Of a stretch of DNA of 64,000 bases, positions 1-11,792 are shown one piece after another. Source of the stretch: Timema cristinae. Lineage: Eukaryota > Arthropoda > Insecta > Phasmatodea > Timematidae. The notes beneath the pieces were generated by a model that worked only from the letters and a program-made list of their open reading frames with translations, did not search any database and had not been told where the DNA came from. The first letter of the stretch is position 1. Every line of letters begins with the position of its first letter. Location of the stretch: positions 35,817,620 through 35,881,619 of the forward strand of contig JBCFYV010000001.1 of the NCBI GenBank assembly GCA_039000515.1, in the 5' to 3' direction. The position numbers and the translations under genes were made by a program.

Positions 1-323
1 AATGCGCCCTGTTCTATGACACCTCCTTCAGCTCTCATCATATTTAACTGAGCCTAAATAAATGAGCTGTAAATATTGGCCTCGATACTTCCCTTCAAAA
101 CGGCTAAGTGCATCATGTTGAGAATTGTTACATTTTCTTAATGTTACTAAAGTCTTAGGATTTCACTCTTTCTTGGATTTACAGTTTCCTATTGTTAATT
201 TATTCTTGGATCTTAGGTTGATATCGTTACTCTGTGATTAAGTTAGACATAATTAATACTATATACTATACTATTAACACAGTTATAGAATAACTATTGT
301 TCACTTGGCTTAGGACGTCAATC

Positions 324-327
<4 letters not shown>
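1..327. other. No feature seen
   Basis: AT-rich sequence without a convincing reading frame, repeat or RNA signature. Confidence 0.5.

Positions 328-417
<90 letters not shown>
328..417. repeat. (AT)n/(GT)n compound microsatellite
   Basis: A run of AT dinucleotides to about 380, a short interruption, more AT, then a GT run ending near 417. Simple sequence, with no role visible. Confidence 0.95.
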
Positions 418-692
418 CATTCCCTAAATAAGGTTAACATACATAATCACAGGATATTATGTATAATAACAGACGGTTCTAGTGAATATGATAAATTCTT
501 GATGTTTTAGTCAAATTATTCACAGTAACATGTTATTACTTATAATAACCAGCAACCTCTGGTTAAAGTGATTCATCTCACGTTTGTGTAAGTTTGAACC
601 TGATTCCCTGTCTGAGTCATACTGTTGTGCATATCAATTGAAGTTCATCTTTTATTGTATGTGGACGTGATCTTGACATGGAATCTGTTCGT

Positions 693-723
693 CTAACCTA
701 ACCTAACCTAGCCTAATCTAACT
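693..723. repeat. Short CCTAA-type run
   Basis: Three to four imperfect copies of the pentamer CCTAA, some decayed to CCTAG or TCTAA. It resembles the insect telomere unit TTAGG but is very short and internal. A second trace lies near 2747-2767. Such motifs are scattered in many arthropod genomes, so this is not evidence of a chromosome end. Confidence 0.6.
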
Positions 724-1812
724 TTTATAATTATATAATTTATCCAATTATACCAAAATAATTTTTTGTTAGGTCAAATAACCGGTTAAAATAATAAATG
801 TCATGTATTTAATCACATTAACCACCAATATTGGCTAATTTGGAAAATAACCGGTCATTATGCATAGTAAATAATGTATTACTTTAACGTAACATATATA
901 TTTTGATGCATGAGATTTGGTCCTGGGTTAAATAATCAATGCGATTGCCAAATTAAGTTAAAATATGTCAATTCATTTGGTAGTAGTCGCAGAACAAATG
1001 AAACATAGGGAATGTTCAAGATAAAACAAGAACACACCTTGTTTGGTCAATTATTGAAACTCTTACATGACATATTTAACTCCCTGTGTATTATGACGTA
1101 CATTCAATCTATTAGTAATTAGTTCATGTCGTTAATACTGCTGCTATACTGTAAATGCTATCTCATATATGTGATATTTTTGAAAATGTATTATTTTAGA
1201 GCCCTGTTGCCTATCTACTATTATCCTGGTTGATGTAACATGATAATTACTTTTCGTCAATGAATGGTATTTTACCGGATAGGATATTCTATTTAGAAGT
1301 TAATCGATTTGGTGCCAAATACAGAGTAATGATACAAATAATTCATGAATATTCGCTATCCAAATACTAATCTATATATAAATAACATCTAATGTGTCTT
1401 TATATATTATGTATAGCTGTTCAGAGAATTTAATAGTACTTATCAATGAGAAAGAAATCAAAGATTTGGTGAAATGTTAGAGGAACTACTCAAGAAGCAA
1501 ACATATTTTTCAATCCCAAAAACTAATAAAAAATAAAAATATTATATATTTATTAATTTAACTCGTTGCCATATTATTTACACTTCAAAAGCAAGGATAA
1601 CCTAATATATAAATTCCAATCTCACATCCAAAGAAAAATTGAAGATTATAATACAGTGATTCGTGTTTATGGATTATTTTATGTGTATTCGTGTTATTTA
1701 GCAAAAAAGTGTTTCTTTGATCAATGAAAATCTTACAGGTAACGTTAAATATACATATTTAATTTGAGCTTACATTTACATATCCTGGATTTATGTATCC
1801 ATACAAACCAAT
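724..1812. other. No feature seen
   Basis: About 1.1 kb of AT-rich sequence. No reading frame over 60 codons and no repeat shared with the rest of the window was recognised. Confidence 0.45.
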
Positions 1813-1819
1813 TACACTG

Positions 1820-1821
1820 AA

Positions 1822-1880
<59 letters not shown>

Positions 1881-2159
1881 GCACCACGTCTTACTACCCG
1901 TTCGGGTTATACGCACTTACGCTAATGTGTAATGGTAGGGTGATTGTGAGATGAAATGGAGGACCTACAGTTTAACGTGGAATCTGAACCATGGTGGAGG
2001 CCTGGAATTCCTCACATTCACAAGATGTGATTAATACACGTATTTTCAGAGGTGAAGGAAGGATTTAGTAATCAGTTAAATCTGTGCCAGGATGGAGAAT
2101 TGAACACCGTACCCCAGCACAGAAGTTCGACACCTTACCCCTCGACCACCAGGTCATCC
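1820..2159 (-). mobile_element. Type A SINE, minus strand, with 7-bp target duplication
   Basis: Read on the minus strand it has a tRNA-like head (2095-2159) with A-box and B-box promoter similarity, a unique body, the stem-loop tail and a (TAA)n end at 1821-1880. The flanks carry TACACTG at 1813-1819 and 2160-2166, a likely target duplication. The copy is diverged, with an insertion near 2030-2050 and a damaged B-box region. SINEs of this kind are transcribed by RNA polymerase III and copied by a LINE reverse transcriptase; they encode no protein. Confidence 0.9.
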
Positions 2160-2166
2160 TACACTG

Positions 2167-3833
2167 CATAAAATCAAACGATATAACCTCTTTAAATAAA
2201 ATTAATGTTTGATTGTAGGTTTGTGTGTGTTTAATACTAAACAGGTTCTATGTAATGTAACCCACATATCAGTGACAAAATTGAATGCAAATCTAATATA
2301 CGCAACCATTTTAACAATTTCATCTCAAGTGAATGTGTGTTTTGAATATCAAAAATCATTTTGGCCCTATATATTTTGTTTAGAGATGGAGACAGTTACT
2401 GGTTTAACTAGCGTTCTCATTGACTACTAACAATTCACAAAGTCAAACCTTTGGTAAGGTTGGTAGGCCTATTTATCTTCCCCAGCCAGTTCTTAGCCAT
2501 GGTCAATCGTTTGTGGCTGTTTCCAGAGTGCAAATCTCGTGAGAAATAAGGGTTAAAATCGTTGAAGGATCAAATGAGAGAACAAGGATACCGAAAAACC
2601 CTACAGTTTTCACATAAATCATAGTATCTCTATAGATAATTATTTTAAATTCTTTATTAAAAATTAAATTAATTTAGTTTGTTCATACTTAGCCACATTT
2701 AATTAATTTAACTAAGTGATTGAAATATAATTTATAACAATCTATCCCAACCTAACAAAGCCTAACCTGTAATGCTGTTACAAATAATTGAAGGTTTTGT
2801 ATTTATTAGGTTGGGTAAAATTTACTACAGTTTAAAATCTAGTTAATAACACACATGTACAGTATATACAATGTGTAACAAAAATGATAAATTAGAAATT
2901 TTGTTTGGTAATATTAAACAATTCATTGATGGTCGTTTTATCTAATTGATGAAATATCACCATTCCATCACCATTAATCATCTTTATGGTTCAGAAGGTC
3001 AGCTGCTAAAACAAGAAAAACTGAATAAGTTACATAATTAATTTAATTTATTCGTACGTTACAGAATTTGAATAAACCATATTTATACTCTTTCATATCA
3101 AGAGAGTATTGTAATTAGGAACATTTTTTAGCTCAAGTTTATAATGAATCTTTAGGTTTTATGTGTGTCCAAACCTGAAAAAGTTGATTTTACTGTTATG
3201 TCTGACCCAATGTATCTCTGTCTCCCTGTCTGTCCCTCACACGAATAATAATGTTTGTGTATTTGGTCCAAACTTGATATTTAGATTTTATAGGACTACA
3301 GAAAGGGATTCTTTTTTTTTAAATTCTGATCCTAACCCTCAAATTAAGGGTAGTTTACTGATGAATGAATTAATTTAATGTACAATTTTTAAAAACTGTT
3401 TAAAATGTAAATCTAAGGAGTGGTTGACCTTCTAAATAAAACTATATAATTGGGTTTTGGGTAAAAATTTGAAATATTTAAAAAATGCTTCAAGGATTTT
3501 GTTGAAAATATGTGTGAAGTATGTTTTTTGCATGACAATTAAAACTGTATACATGATTTGGAGGGGGGGAGGGTAGGAAGGAAAAATGTTTAAGAATAGT
3601 TAACTAGTGACAGTTTTTTTTTAATTTGAAAAATACGCTCTAACAATTTTATTATTAATCGAATATATGTAATATTTATAACCCTTTAAATATTGTTGTA
3701 CAACTATTTTAAAAGGGCTCAAATTATTTTGTTCAAAATTGGTGTCGAAGTACTATTTTACATTACCAAAAATTATATATCTTCTTTTTTCTTAACTAAA
3801 TTATTTTAATGGTAGTTTAATCACTAAAAATTA

Positions 3834-3871
<38 letters not shown>

Positions 3872-4279
3872 GGTTTTCCATTCCCTGCCCATAGCCATAA
3901 AGCCACTGTTATAAGTTCAATAGACATCAACATAGGAAAGCTTATGTTTGTGGATATTTATATATTTAATTAATTAACAACATATAATTTGACAGAGCTA
4001 AAGATTTTAACTATTTTGAAACGATTTTCACTAGCAATAACTAAATTAGATTGGAAATTAGGAAATGAATATAGTTGGTAAACGCATGCTATTACTCGAT
4101 GAGTAAATTAATAATATCTCTCCTGCTTTTAAGGAATTTAAAACTAAAAAAAAGAAGTTCACTAGTTGTTCTTTAAGGGTGTAAATCGTAACATCTTAGC
4201 TTTCATGACGACAACAATTTAGGTTATTTTAAAACAAGGTACTTAGAAATATTTGTTCCAAAAGTGAATGAGACTATTG
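2167..4279. other. No gene seen; one microsatellite
   Basis: AT-rich stretch. Short open frames at 2209-2430 and 3163-3378 have biased, AT-driven composition and match nothing I know. The only structure is an (ATT)n run at 3834-3871. Confidence 0.5.
3834..3871. repeat. (ATT)n microsatellite
   Basis: About twelve ATT units ending in TTATTAGG. Unlike most ATT runs in this window it is not followed by the SINE tail, so its parent element is unknown. Confidence 0.9.
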
Positions 4280-4560
4280 GGGATTGAAGGAGGTTATATG
4301 ATGTTGTGATACGTACCCTGTACTCATCACAATACATTTTTAGATTAATCAAGCCTCGTAGAGTACAGTGGGCAGGACATGCAGCGTAAAGGGGAGATTC
4401 TAGAACCTTGTTCAGGATATTTACTTGTAAACCCAATGGGAAGAGACCATTCGGAAAAGATAGACGAAGATGGGAGGATAACTTAGAATGGACCTGAAAG
4501 AGATAGTGTGTAATGAGGTGGACTATACTTTTACGTACTTTTGTTGGCGTGGCAATGGAC
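4280..4560 (+). pseudogene. LINE ORF2 carboxy-terminal fragment, broken
   Basis: The plus-strand frame reads through LYSSQYIFRLIKPRR, VQWAGHA, KPNGKRPFGKDRRRWEDN and, after a 1-base frame change, MDLKEI. I recognise these as the arginine-rich tail after the reverse transcriptase of a widespread animal non-LTR retrotransposon group (the consensus there is close to RWAGHVARMG ... GKRPLGRPRRRWEDNI). In-frame stops lie near 4283 and 4387, and a frameshift near 4490. The rest of the element is absent on both sides, so this is an old fragment. The 118-codon minus-strand frame over 4224-4580 is its antisense shadow. Confidence 0.8.
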
Positions 4561-4599
4561 ACTCGAGTCTCTAATGCCATAGAGTAAGTAAGATGTATT

Positions 4600-5355
4600 T
4601 AACTATGGTACATTTATCTTTTTTATCTTTTATGGAAAGTAACATATACATGTCATTTACATTGATGAATTTGACAATAATCCTATCTAATGAAATGTAC
4701 AAACATTAATTAATTTAGACTTAAGCTTGCTACTCTACAGGGTTCATAATGAGCAAAATATATTATTTGATAATTATTTTTCAATTTCATAATTCCTTTA
4801 AATTTTTGCGAAAAGAGGAGAAAAACTCTAGTAACTATAAACAAATTGACGATTATTTGATTTCTGGTTGATTAATTAGAACCTTATATCTTAATATAAT
4901 ATTTATTTCTTCAAATTAATCAATTTAAATATATATATATATATGTGTATTAATTTTGTTTCTTCTACGAAAGTTAGCTATGGTAAAGTGAGATAGAAAG
5001 TTTCTGGGATAGAAATTTCTTACAAGAGATTTACCAGTGAAAATGTGTATTTATCCTTTAGTTGTTCGATCGATAGATGCTTTAGAGGTGCTGTAAACAA
5101 GTTTACAGTTTATAGAACCTTGTATCAATGGAACCCAAAAGATGTTAGTGAGTTGGGAGCAAAGTTCGCACACTTTATAGCAATCAAGGTTGTTCCCTCT
5201 TTGTTCAATCGTGTGTACCTCTCTACCTCTACTTGGAGTTTCAAGGCTCTTTCAATGGATTAAAGGTCTAAGTGACTGATCGAATTTTAGAAAGGAAGGA
5301 CTTTTAGAATATACACGTATACATGTTTGAAACACTTTTTTTTTCAATTTATAAG
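4600..5355. other. No feature seen
   Basis: AT-rich. A 72-codon plus-strand frame at 5045-5263 was considered but has no recognisable motif. A short (AT)n lies at about 4930-4945. Confidence 0.45.
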
Positions 5356-5359
5356 TTTT

Positions 5360-5562
5360 TCTTGGTACGAGTTTAAACGTATATATGATAGTTACTCTAA
5401 CAGGGTAAGGATGAGGAAGGAAACATTTTAGAGGTATTTTACCAGCATTTAAGTGGAAGGATAGTGGATAACCATCTAGGAAAAAATGCCTTTAGTAGAT
5501 CCAACTAAGATTCAAAACCCAGTACTCTCGTCATCAGCAGACCTATCAAACACAAGAGAAAT
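5360..5562 (-). mobile_element. Degenerate type C SINE, minus strand
   Basis: Reading the minus strand, a B-box-like region is followed by the shared SINE body. That body has the motif seen in all B/C copies: a decayed GGTTTTTCCTAAATGGTT, then CACTC...CACGCAAATGC...CTTCCT. It is strongly diverged, and the head promoter is barely readable. Confidence 0.5.
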
Positions 5563-5599
5563 GTTTAATTTTATAGAAACAGGGAAACCGTAGTTTTTT

Positions 5600-5837
5600 G
5601 TAATTGCGTATTACTATTCGTTTGGGTTATATGCCTATATACTAATTACACTAATGTGTTAGGGATAAAGGAGTTTTAATCTAGAGAAAATATACCTGCA
5701 TTTGCGTGGAAGTAGAGTGGAAAAACATTTCGGAAAAACCTCTCGTTACACCCGACTGGGATCGAACACCAATCCACTCGTCTTCATCAGTCTAGTTGAA
5801 CATGTGAGTTGCGTGTTAGACCACGTGGCCACATAGG
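5600..5837 (-). mobile_element. Type B SINE, minus strand
   Basis: The minus strand shows a tRNA-like head (a GTGGTCTAACAC A-box-like segment near 5815-5830 and a B-box near 5760), the conserved body with CACTCTACTTCCACGCAAATGC, and a decayed stem-loop tail near 5610-5625. No clear target duplication was found. Confidence 0.7.
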
Positions 5838-5954
5838 CATGTACTGTACAGTTGTAAATCTAAATTTACCGACCCACTTAAGTGATCCAATGGTCTATGG
5901 TTGGGGTTTAAATCCATTTTGTTTTCGCAGCAGTCCATCGAGTAAAATTATTTT

Positions 5955-6280
5955 GAGGGAATACTAGAAAGGATTATATTGTGATCGTCAAAAGAATTGA
6001 ACTAGAGACTCCGATTAATTTTGACGTTTCATGACCACCCGAATCTGTAAAATTGATTTTTGCATTTTTGTCTGAACCTCAAAGTAGAACCTAGAATATT
6101 TTACCTATTGGGAAAATGTTTGGTATCTAGGGTTTACATAGGGTTGACCCGAGTGGTTTTTGTTAGTGGCTATCAAACCCTAATTAAGGGTAGTTTTCAT
6201 AGGGGTGAAAAAACTTACTCTATGGCATTAGAGAATTATTGTGTTAAAACTTAAGGAGTATATCTGTGCAACTAAAGCTC
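5955..6280 (+). mobile_element. Repeat E copy, plus strand (head part)
   Basis: It shares with at least six other places the order: AAAG-ATTGTGATCGTCAAAA, a GAACT-GAGA segment, GACGTTTCATGACC-CCC, then a GT-rich stretch reading TTTTTGCATTTTTGTCTG. The function and class of this family are unknown to me. It meets an opposite-strand copy of the same family at about 6285, giving a tail-to-tail pair. Confidence 0.6.
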
Positions 6281-6289
6281 ACAAATTTG

Positions 6290-6835
6290 TATTAATATGT
6301 TTGTCAATATCTTAGAAACTAATTGTCTTATAATAATATATTTCAAATAAAGTTTTTTTTTATTTTTCATAGTTCTACAATTTGGCAATGATATGTTATA
6401 AGTATCTCAAATAGTTGCGTAGATTTGGAAATTTCTGCTTCAGTAAAGTACTTTAAAAGTAATTTTTATGGAAAAATGAAAATCGCCATTTTGTGTGTAA
6501 TCTTAATCAACGCCTGGATAAGAATTTTAATCATGATCCTTGAAACCAATTTTAATAAAATCAATTTTCTCTATTTTCGCCCTTAAGGAAGTTACCCCTA
6601 ATTTTAGGGTTATCCATAGACCTCTTGTGGCAACCCCATGAAAACTCTATATACTAAGTTTTAGCATGACGGTAAAATAGTTTAGGCTTTACTCCAAGGT
6701 ACAGATAAACATACGGAGTTGCAAAAAAACTCTTTTTTTAATTTTAGAAGGGGGTGGTCATAAAACGTTGACAATTTATAAAAATAAAACTCTAGTTCTA
6801 TTTTTTGACGAGCACAATACTTTCTCTACCTATAA
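6290..6835 (-). mobile_element. Repeat E copy, minus strand
   Basis: On the minus strand the head begins near 6835 (GTAGAGAAAGTATTGTG) and runs through the CATGACC and GTCTGTACC landmarks into a body with the sentence-like motif AACCCTAAAATTAGGGG. The body matches the copies at 10085-10695 and 22140-22385. Confidence 0.6.
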
Positions 6836-7330
6836 ATCTGCGAAAAAACTATAGCAGAGGCACGGCAAGGCCTAACCCGGCATAACGAGGGCGCACAAGC
6901 TGACATACCATGAACCCTATACGAAGACGCAAGAGGAATGCCTTCGTCTGTGCTACACTTTTCTATGATGTTTAAAAGTAGGCAACAACGATGTTGGACG
7001 TCAACACCACAGCAGCCTGTGTGAGTTTTACCATAAAAACTATCAGGTTGAAAATCTAAATGAAAAAATGTGCATCACAACTATATATTACATAAGCGAG
7101 GATTAAAAGGCAATAGCACAGGTCTTTTAAAGGATATTACCCTCGATCAAGTTGAGAAATTTGAAAAATTCACAAAGATGATGGAGAAAGACTTTATATT
7201 TAATTGTATGGGATTAAATATAGCATAAGTAAAAAAAATTAATTCTACTTTCATACCTGCAATTTCATCATATGGACGTTTAGCTTTCACGGTGATGTTC
7301 CTGCCCAATGGAGATTGTCTCTTCTCCGAC
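6836..7330. other. No feature recognised
   Basis: A GC-richer patch at about 6850-6960 sits in otherwise AT-rich DNA. There is no conserved protein motif and no repeat partner elsewhere in the window. Confidence 0.4.
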
Positions 7331-7399
7331 TAGCCAATTAGTTTTACGTTAATTTCCTGTTCCCAATCAATTTTATTGTTGATACCTAAAGCCACTATA

Positions 7400-7625
7400 A
7401 CGTAAATGCACTCACGACTAGAAAAACGCGAGGTAGATGTGACAAAAGCGGCGTCCATACTAGCGCGCACAGAGCAACTCCTCGCTTTGATGTGCCGACA
7501 GCCCGGCAGGTAGGCCCGCACAGTGAGCCGAGGAAGATGTGAGCGATCACCATACCTCTGCTCACCATCCACACGAAAGGCACGTCCTCGCGATGCCTCT
7601 ACTTCTAGTGTGTACGCAGCTCAAG
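7400..7625. mobile_element. GC-rich island, possible foldback element
   Basis: About 220 bp of clearly higher GC content with CpG-containing words. The left end (GCACTCACGACTAG...CGCGAGG) and the reverse complement of the right end (GCGTACACACTAGAAG...CGCGAGG) resemble each other, suggesting decayed terminal inverted repeats of a short non-autonomous transposon. Overlapping open frames on both strands (80, 62 and 64 codons) follow from the GC content and have no protein motif. No transposase is present. Confidence 0.4.
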
Positions 7626-7680
7626 ATAGCGAGAAAGTAAAATACATGGTACGGAGCTCCGCAAGGACTTTCTCACACCA
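7618..7680 (-). mobile_element. Junction of two repeat E termini, minus strand
   Basis: The minus strand carries the repeat E head word (TTTCTCGCTATCTT, reverse complement at 7625-7640). The repeat E far end lies directly beside it (TGGTACGGAGCTCCG...ACTTTCTC, 7648-7678). The same far end appears in plus orientation at 28135-28168 and 45718-45750. The head-tail adjacency resembles the tandem pair at 27052-28168. Confidence 0.55.
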
Positions 7681-7713
7681 TTGTTTAAAAATTGAGATAT
7701 TTTCTCAAAGCTC

Positions 7714-8088
7714 TTAAGGTGCGGCAGAAGGGAGCGTAAGTGTTTTTACAGTTTTTATAGAATTACAATTTCTTTTTGCCAAAATAAATACAAAATTTCT
7801 ACCAGTAGCAACATAGAGTTTAGTTTTCTGCACATGATAATATCAATAGATTTTGAATATATATCAAATGTGTCCTGGAATTTTGTCCAAACTTTTTAAA
7901 TAAAGAGGAAATGTTTTGACAAAATTCCATAATATATTTGCTATATATTCAAGATCTGTTGATATTAGCATGTGCAGAGATTTAAACTCTATGTTGCTAC
8001 TGGAGAAATATTTGATTTATTTTGTAGAACAGAATGAATTGCTATAAAAACTGTAAAATTTTTCGCACTCCCTTCTGCCACACCTTAA
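7714..8088. mobile_element. TTAA-ended foldback element (MITE)
   Basis: The two halves are long imperfect inverted repeats of about 180 bp, with a very short centre near 7900. The outer ends read TTAAGGTG-GGCAGAAGGGAG and its complement, so TTAA occurs at both borders (7714-7717 and 8085-8088), consistent with TTAA target choice. Inside each arm are TACAGTTTTTATAG, TAGCAACATAGAGTTTA and CTGCACATG. No protein is encoded. TTAA targets are typical of piggyBac-type elements, but the terminal bases GGTG are not the usual piggyBac ends, so the superfamily is open. A second copy lies at 34554-34949. Confidence 0.8.
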
Positions 8089-8690
8089 TATATGTGAAAC
8101 GAAATAATATACACTAGCAAGGCCAAGAAAAAATTTCTCTATACTTATGTAAAACTTTTTTTCTACTCCCGGTTTTAAATGTTATAGTTTGATTTTGAAG
8201 AATTAAAGTTCTCATTTGTATATTTGGACAATAAAAAGATCGATATTGGGTCCATAAGGATACACACTTCATTAAAATTTTGATTTCCAGTTAAATTTTT
8301 CGACATATTATTAGAGGTTGTACCTCTTATATTTATCGCATTCCTATTAAATTTATCATTCATAAATTTATACAAGTAAAATAGGTAAATATTGACTATT
8401 GAATGTAAAATGATAGAGATATTACTGCTGTATAAACATTTCGCCTAAGAAATTATGGACAAAGGGCTCAATACCATAAATTTTTTCCCTTTTAAATACA
8501 TACAAACTTTTTTTTTCCATAGAAAAAGGAACATTTCTATATAAAATAAATGTCCATGTATCCAATAAAGTCTGATTTTATACAATTCAATATTCATAGG
8601 AAGGTTCGTTTTCTGAGAACGAAAAAAATTAAATCTACTTTCCGCATTAATTATTCAAATCATATGATCTACAGCCACTACTTTTGATAT
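8089..8690. other. No feature seen
   Basis: AT-rich sequence. A 66-codon minus-strand frame at 8175-8375 is asparagine-rich and looks accidental. Confidence 0.45.
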
Positions 8691-8697
8691 AGATTAT

Positions 8698-8702
8698 TAT
8701 TA

Positions 8703-8746
<44 letters not shown>

Positions 8747-9016
8747 TATTAGCACCGCGTCTTACTACCCGTTCGGGTTATACGCACTTACGCTAATGTG
8801 TAATGGTAGGGTGAGAGTGAGATGAAATGAAGGACCTACAATTTAACGTGGAATCCGAACCACGGTGGAGGCCTGGCATTCCCCACATTCACAAGATGTC
8901 TTGTCAGAGGTGAAGGAAGGTTTTGGTAATCAGATAAATCTGTGCCGGGACCTGGGATTGAACCCCGGCCGCCTGCACAGAGGTCTGACACCTTACCCCT
9001 AGACCACCAGGTCACC
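8698..9016 (-). mobile_element. Type A SINE, full length, minus strand
   Basis: The minus strand starts with GGTGACC and an A-box-like segment (TGGTCTAGGGGTAAGG) near 9016. It continues through a B-box-like GGTTCAATCCC and the full body, to the stem-loop tail (CCCGAACGGG, 8767-8776) and a (TAA)n end at 8698-8750. It is close to the consensus of the family, hence relatively young. No clean target duplication is readable because of the ATT-rich flank. Confidence 0.93.
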
Positions 9017-9530
9017 TGATTTAATTATTAATATTTAAAAAAAAATATATTAATAATATACTAAATTTGTATCACTCTTGGCGGTAAAATTATGTTTGTT
9101 TTGTTTTAAAGTCACCTCTCATGACATTTGGGCTGTAGGGCCACTTCCTTCATTTGGTTGTATATCTGGCTAACACAAAGAAGTTGAAGGGTTTCTGTCA
9201 ACTAGACCTCGATCAAGAAGACGTGTTCGTGGTTGTATGAGCTTTAGAAAGCTTCAAGGGCAGTTCACAAAGTAAGGACCAAGTTAACTTCCGTGACATT
9301 GTCAACGTTTAACAAGGGTCTTTGAAATGGAGATCATCTGAACTCAAACATAAACTTTTTTAGTGACTGAGATCTACGACAGTGCTTTCGTAACTGCATG
9401 TGGGAACTAAAATAACTACGAGCTCTTGTCTAGAATAAACAATTGTATGTAGATTGGTTTCAAAGTAAGAGCTATCATTTGTTAAAATGCTTCTGTTACT
9501 GTTTAATTATTGTATTTAATTCAAGTAAAA
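9017..9530. other. No feature recognised
   Basis: About 500 bp of medium GC content (9100-9430). No protein motif and no partner in the window. Confidence 0.4.
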
Positions 9531-9539
9531 CCCGTTTAA

Positions 9540-9765
9540 GTGACAGAATTGTATAAGGTGTTGTTCTAGTGTTAGGTTGGACTTCTGAATATGAGGAGAA
9601 TGGTGCTCAAATCTCAGTTGCGTCTACTAAGACTGGGTTTTACTAAAACGTCTCCCACACTCCTTCTGCGCAAATGCAAGAAGTTTACCTCTAAAGTGCT
9701 TCCTTCCTCATCCCTAACCCATTACAGTTATTCTCACATATACTTATGACCTGATCAGATAGTGA
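9540..9765 (+). mobile_element. Degenerate type C SINE, plus strand
   Basis: A remnant tRNA-like head with a B-box-like CTCAAATCTCAGTTG is followed by the body (CACACTCCTTCTGCGCAAATGC, CTTCCTTCCTCATC) and a decayed tail (AACCCATTACAGTTATTCTC). Type C differs from B by TGGRTCTACTRAG after the B-box and CTCATCYCTAACCCATTA before the tail. Confidence 0.6.
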
Positions 9766-10080
9766 GACGTGGAAATAGCTTCAAGTACAAAATTTGTTCA
9801 AGCGGAGGAATTAAAGATATGATAGGATGCATAATCTTACTAAAAAATGTATGCTTAAAATTAATAACATAAATGGTAGCGTGCACCACATAGACTTTCT
9901 CACACTTTTATATTTAAATAGACATTTACTAAAAACTCGTAGGCATTGTGAAACGAAATAAAAGGTCCACACATTTTTGTGAAAAACACCACACCAAAGA
10001 TCATGTATGAAATAATTAAACTGTTACTTTACGGCATTAGAAACTAAGAACACGGTTACAGAAAGATTGAAAAAAAGAGA
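9766..10080. other. No feature seen
   Basis: AT-rich, without a recognisable element. Confidence 0.4.
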
Positions 10081-10084
10081 AACA

Positions 10085-10695
10085 TCTTTGTCCATAGAAA
10101 CTGCATAGGAATAAATTCATTTACAGATACCTGAATTCAAAAGTATATATTATATTTGCTTATAGTGCAGAAATGGTTATTTTTATAAAAACATTTTAAA
10201 TTAAATAATTTTAACTCTAATAATACTACCACTTTTCAATGAAAAGCTATTTCGTATCTCAATTATAAGTGGAGTAATGATAAAAATTGAAAAATTTCCC
10301 TACGTAAATTAACCTAAAGTCATTTTTCTGGAAAATGAGAATAGACATTTTGTTTATATTGAAAAACTATCTTAGATATAAAATGTAATCAAAATCTTTA
10401 AATCAAATTTGTAGAAAATAGAAATTTTTATATTTTTGCCCTTTCAATAAAATACCTTTAAATTTAGGGTTGGACATCTAAGTTTCAAAAGACCTTAAAG
10501 GTACCTTGTGAAAATTTTAGATAAATCAGTAAAATAATTTTCGGCTCTTGCTCGAGGTACAGACAGATGGGTGGCATTGTGAAACAACATTTTTGGTTTC
10601 AAGGAGTCATGAAACGTCGACATTAAAAAAAATCTTGTGTTCTATTTTATTGTCAATCAAAATACTTTCTCTCCGATGTGTTGAGGGAAAGTAAC
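10085..10695 (-). mobile_element. Repeat E copy, minus strand
   Basis: The minus strand has the head near 10690 (GAGAGAAAGTATTTTGATTG), then GACGTTTCATGAC, CATCTGTCTGTACCTCG and a long AT-rich body with AACCCTAAATTTAAAGG. This body is shared with 6290-6835 and partly with 27200-27360 (GAGATACGAAATAGCTTTTC-like). No open frame. Confidence 0.6.
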
Positions 10696-10699
10696 AAGA

Positions 10700-11784
10700 A
10701 AAGAGATTGAAATACATTGAAATTTCCCAAATAAAATTAATTTTGACTTCTGACAAATAATAATACATACAATATGTGTAACAAACGTTATGGATTAGAT
10801 TAATATTTACTAACCATTTATTAAACTTAGATTCACTTAAAATCTAAACTTTTTTAAATGTTATATTAATATTTTTATTTTCTAAATTTAATAAAAAGAG
10901 AAATAACTAATGCTATGATCTCGATATAGTTTAAATCTTTAGAGGAATATTAAATTATTAAAATGTGTTATTCCTTACAAAAAATCTCATTATATATTAA
11001 ATAAACCAGAATTGTTAATTAGATGCTTTGTTTAAGGTTGAAATAGGGAATGCGAACATATCTTTATTTGTCACATTTTCTAAATATATTATTATTTAAT
11101 TTAGCTATTCTGACTTTACATTTGAATTATATAACATTTTATGCCAGTTTACAAAGGGAAAGAAGTAATATTGTTTAACTGTCATATCTCTCTTCTCTTT
11201 AAGGTCAATAGGAGAATATTATAATATTAAAAAAATCAAGTTTATTTTGTGTTACTATCATGAAACTAAATATCATTAGAGTAAAGATATATTTTATATT
11301 TGAAAATATCTTTTTAAAATATCGATAAAAATATATTTCTGCTTGAACAATTTTTTAAAGTATTATTAATATCGAACATAGAAGTAAAAGACTAAATGAA
11401 TTTAAACCTATATATTTAGTCAAGTAATAAGTTTCTAAATAAGTTAAATCTAATATCATTCAATAAGAAATACTTATGGATTCTTTCACTTACTAATGTC
11501 TAGTAAATACCAAAAAATAATCGCTAGAGTATAGTAAAATAAATATTCTATTATATTTCATATATTGTTGCGAGAATGAAACACTTGGGAAGAAGAACAT
11601 TCTGGGAGCTGAAGAAGGAGGCAGTGGATAGGGTGCATAGGAGGTCTAAACTTCACTGACAAAGGCTAGAACAAATAATAATAGTGATTATAGTAATAAA
11701 AGTATAGTGTTAATGATAATAATAGTAATAAAAATGATAATAGTTTTTCTTTTTTCAAATCTAGATATGTTCCCTAAACTATGA
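10700..11784. other. No feature seen
   Basis: AT-rich. The last part (11690-11750) holds loose AATAATAG simple sequence. Confidence 0.45.
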
Positions 11785-11792
11785 TACTAACT

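Noticed and set aside
693..723. Telomere or subtelomere sequence
   Set aside because: Only a few imperfect units in internal sequence.
4224..4580. 118-codon minus-strand frame as a gene
   Set aside because: It is antisense to a recognisable LINE C-terminal fragment.
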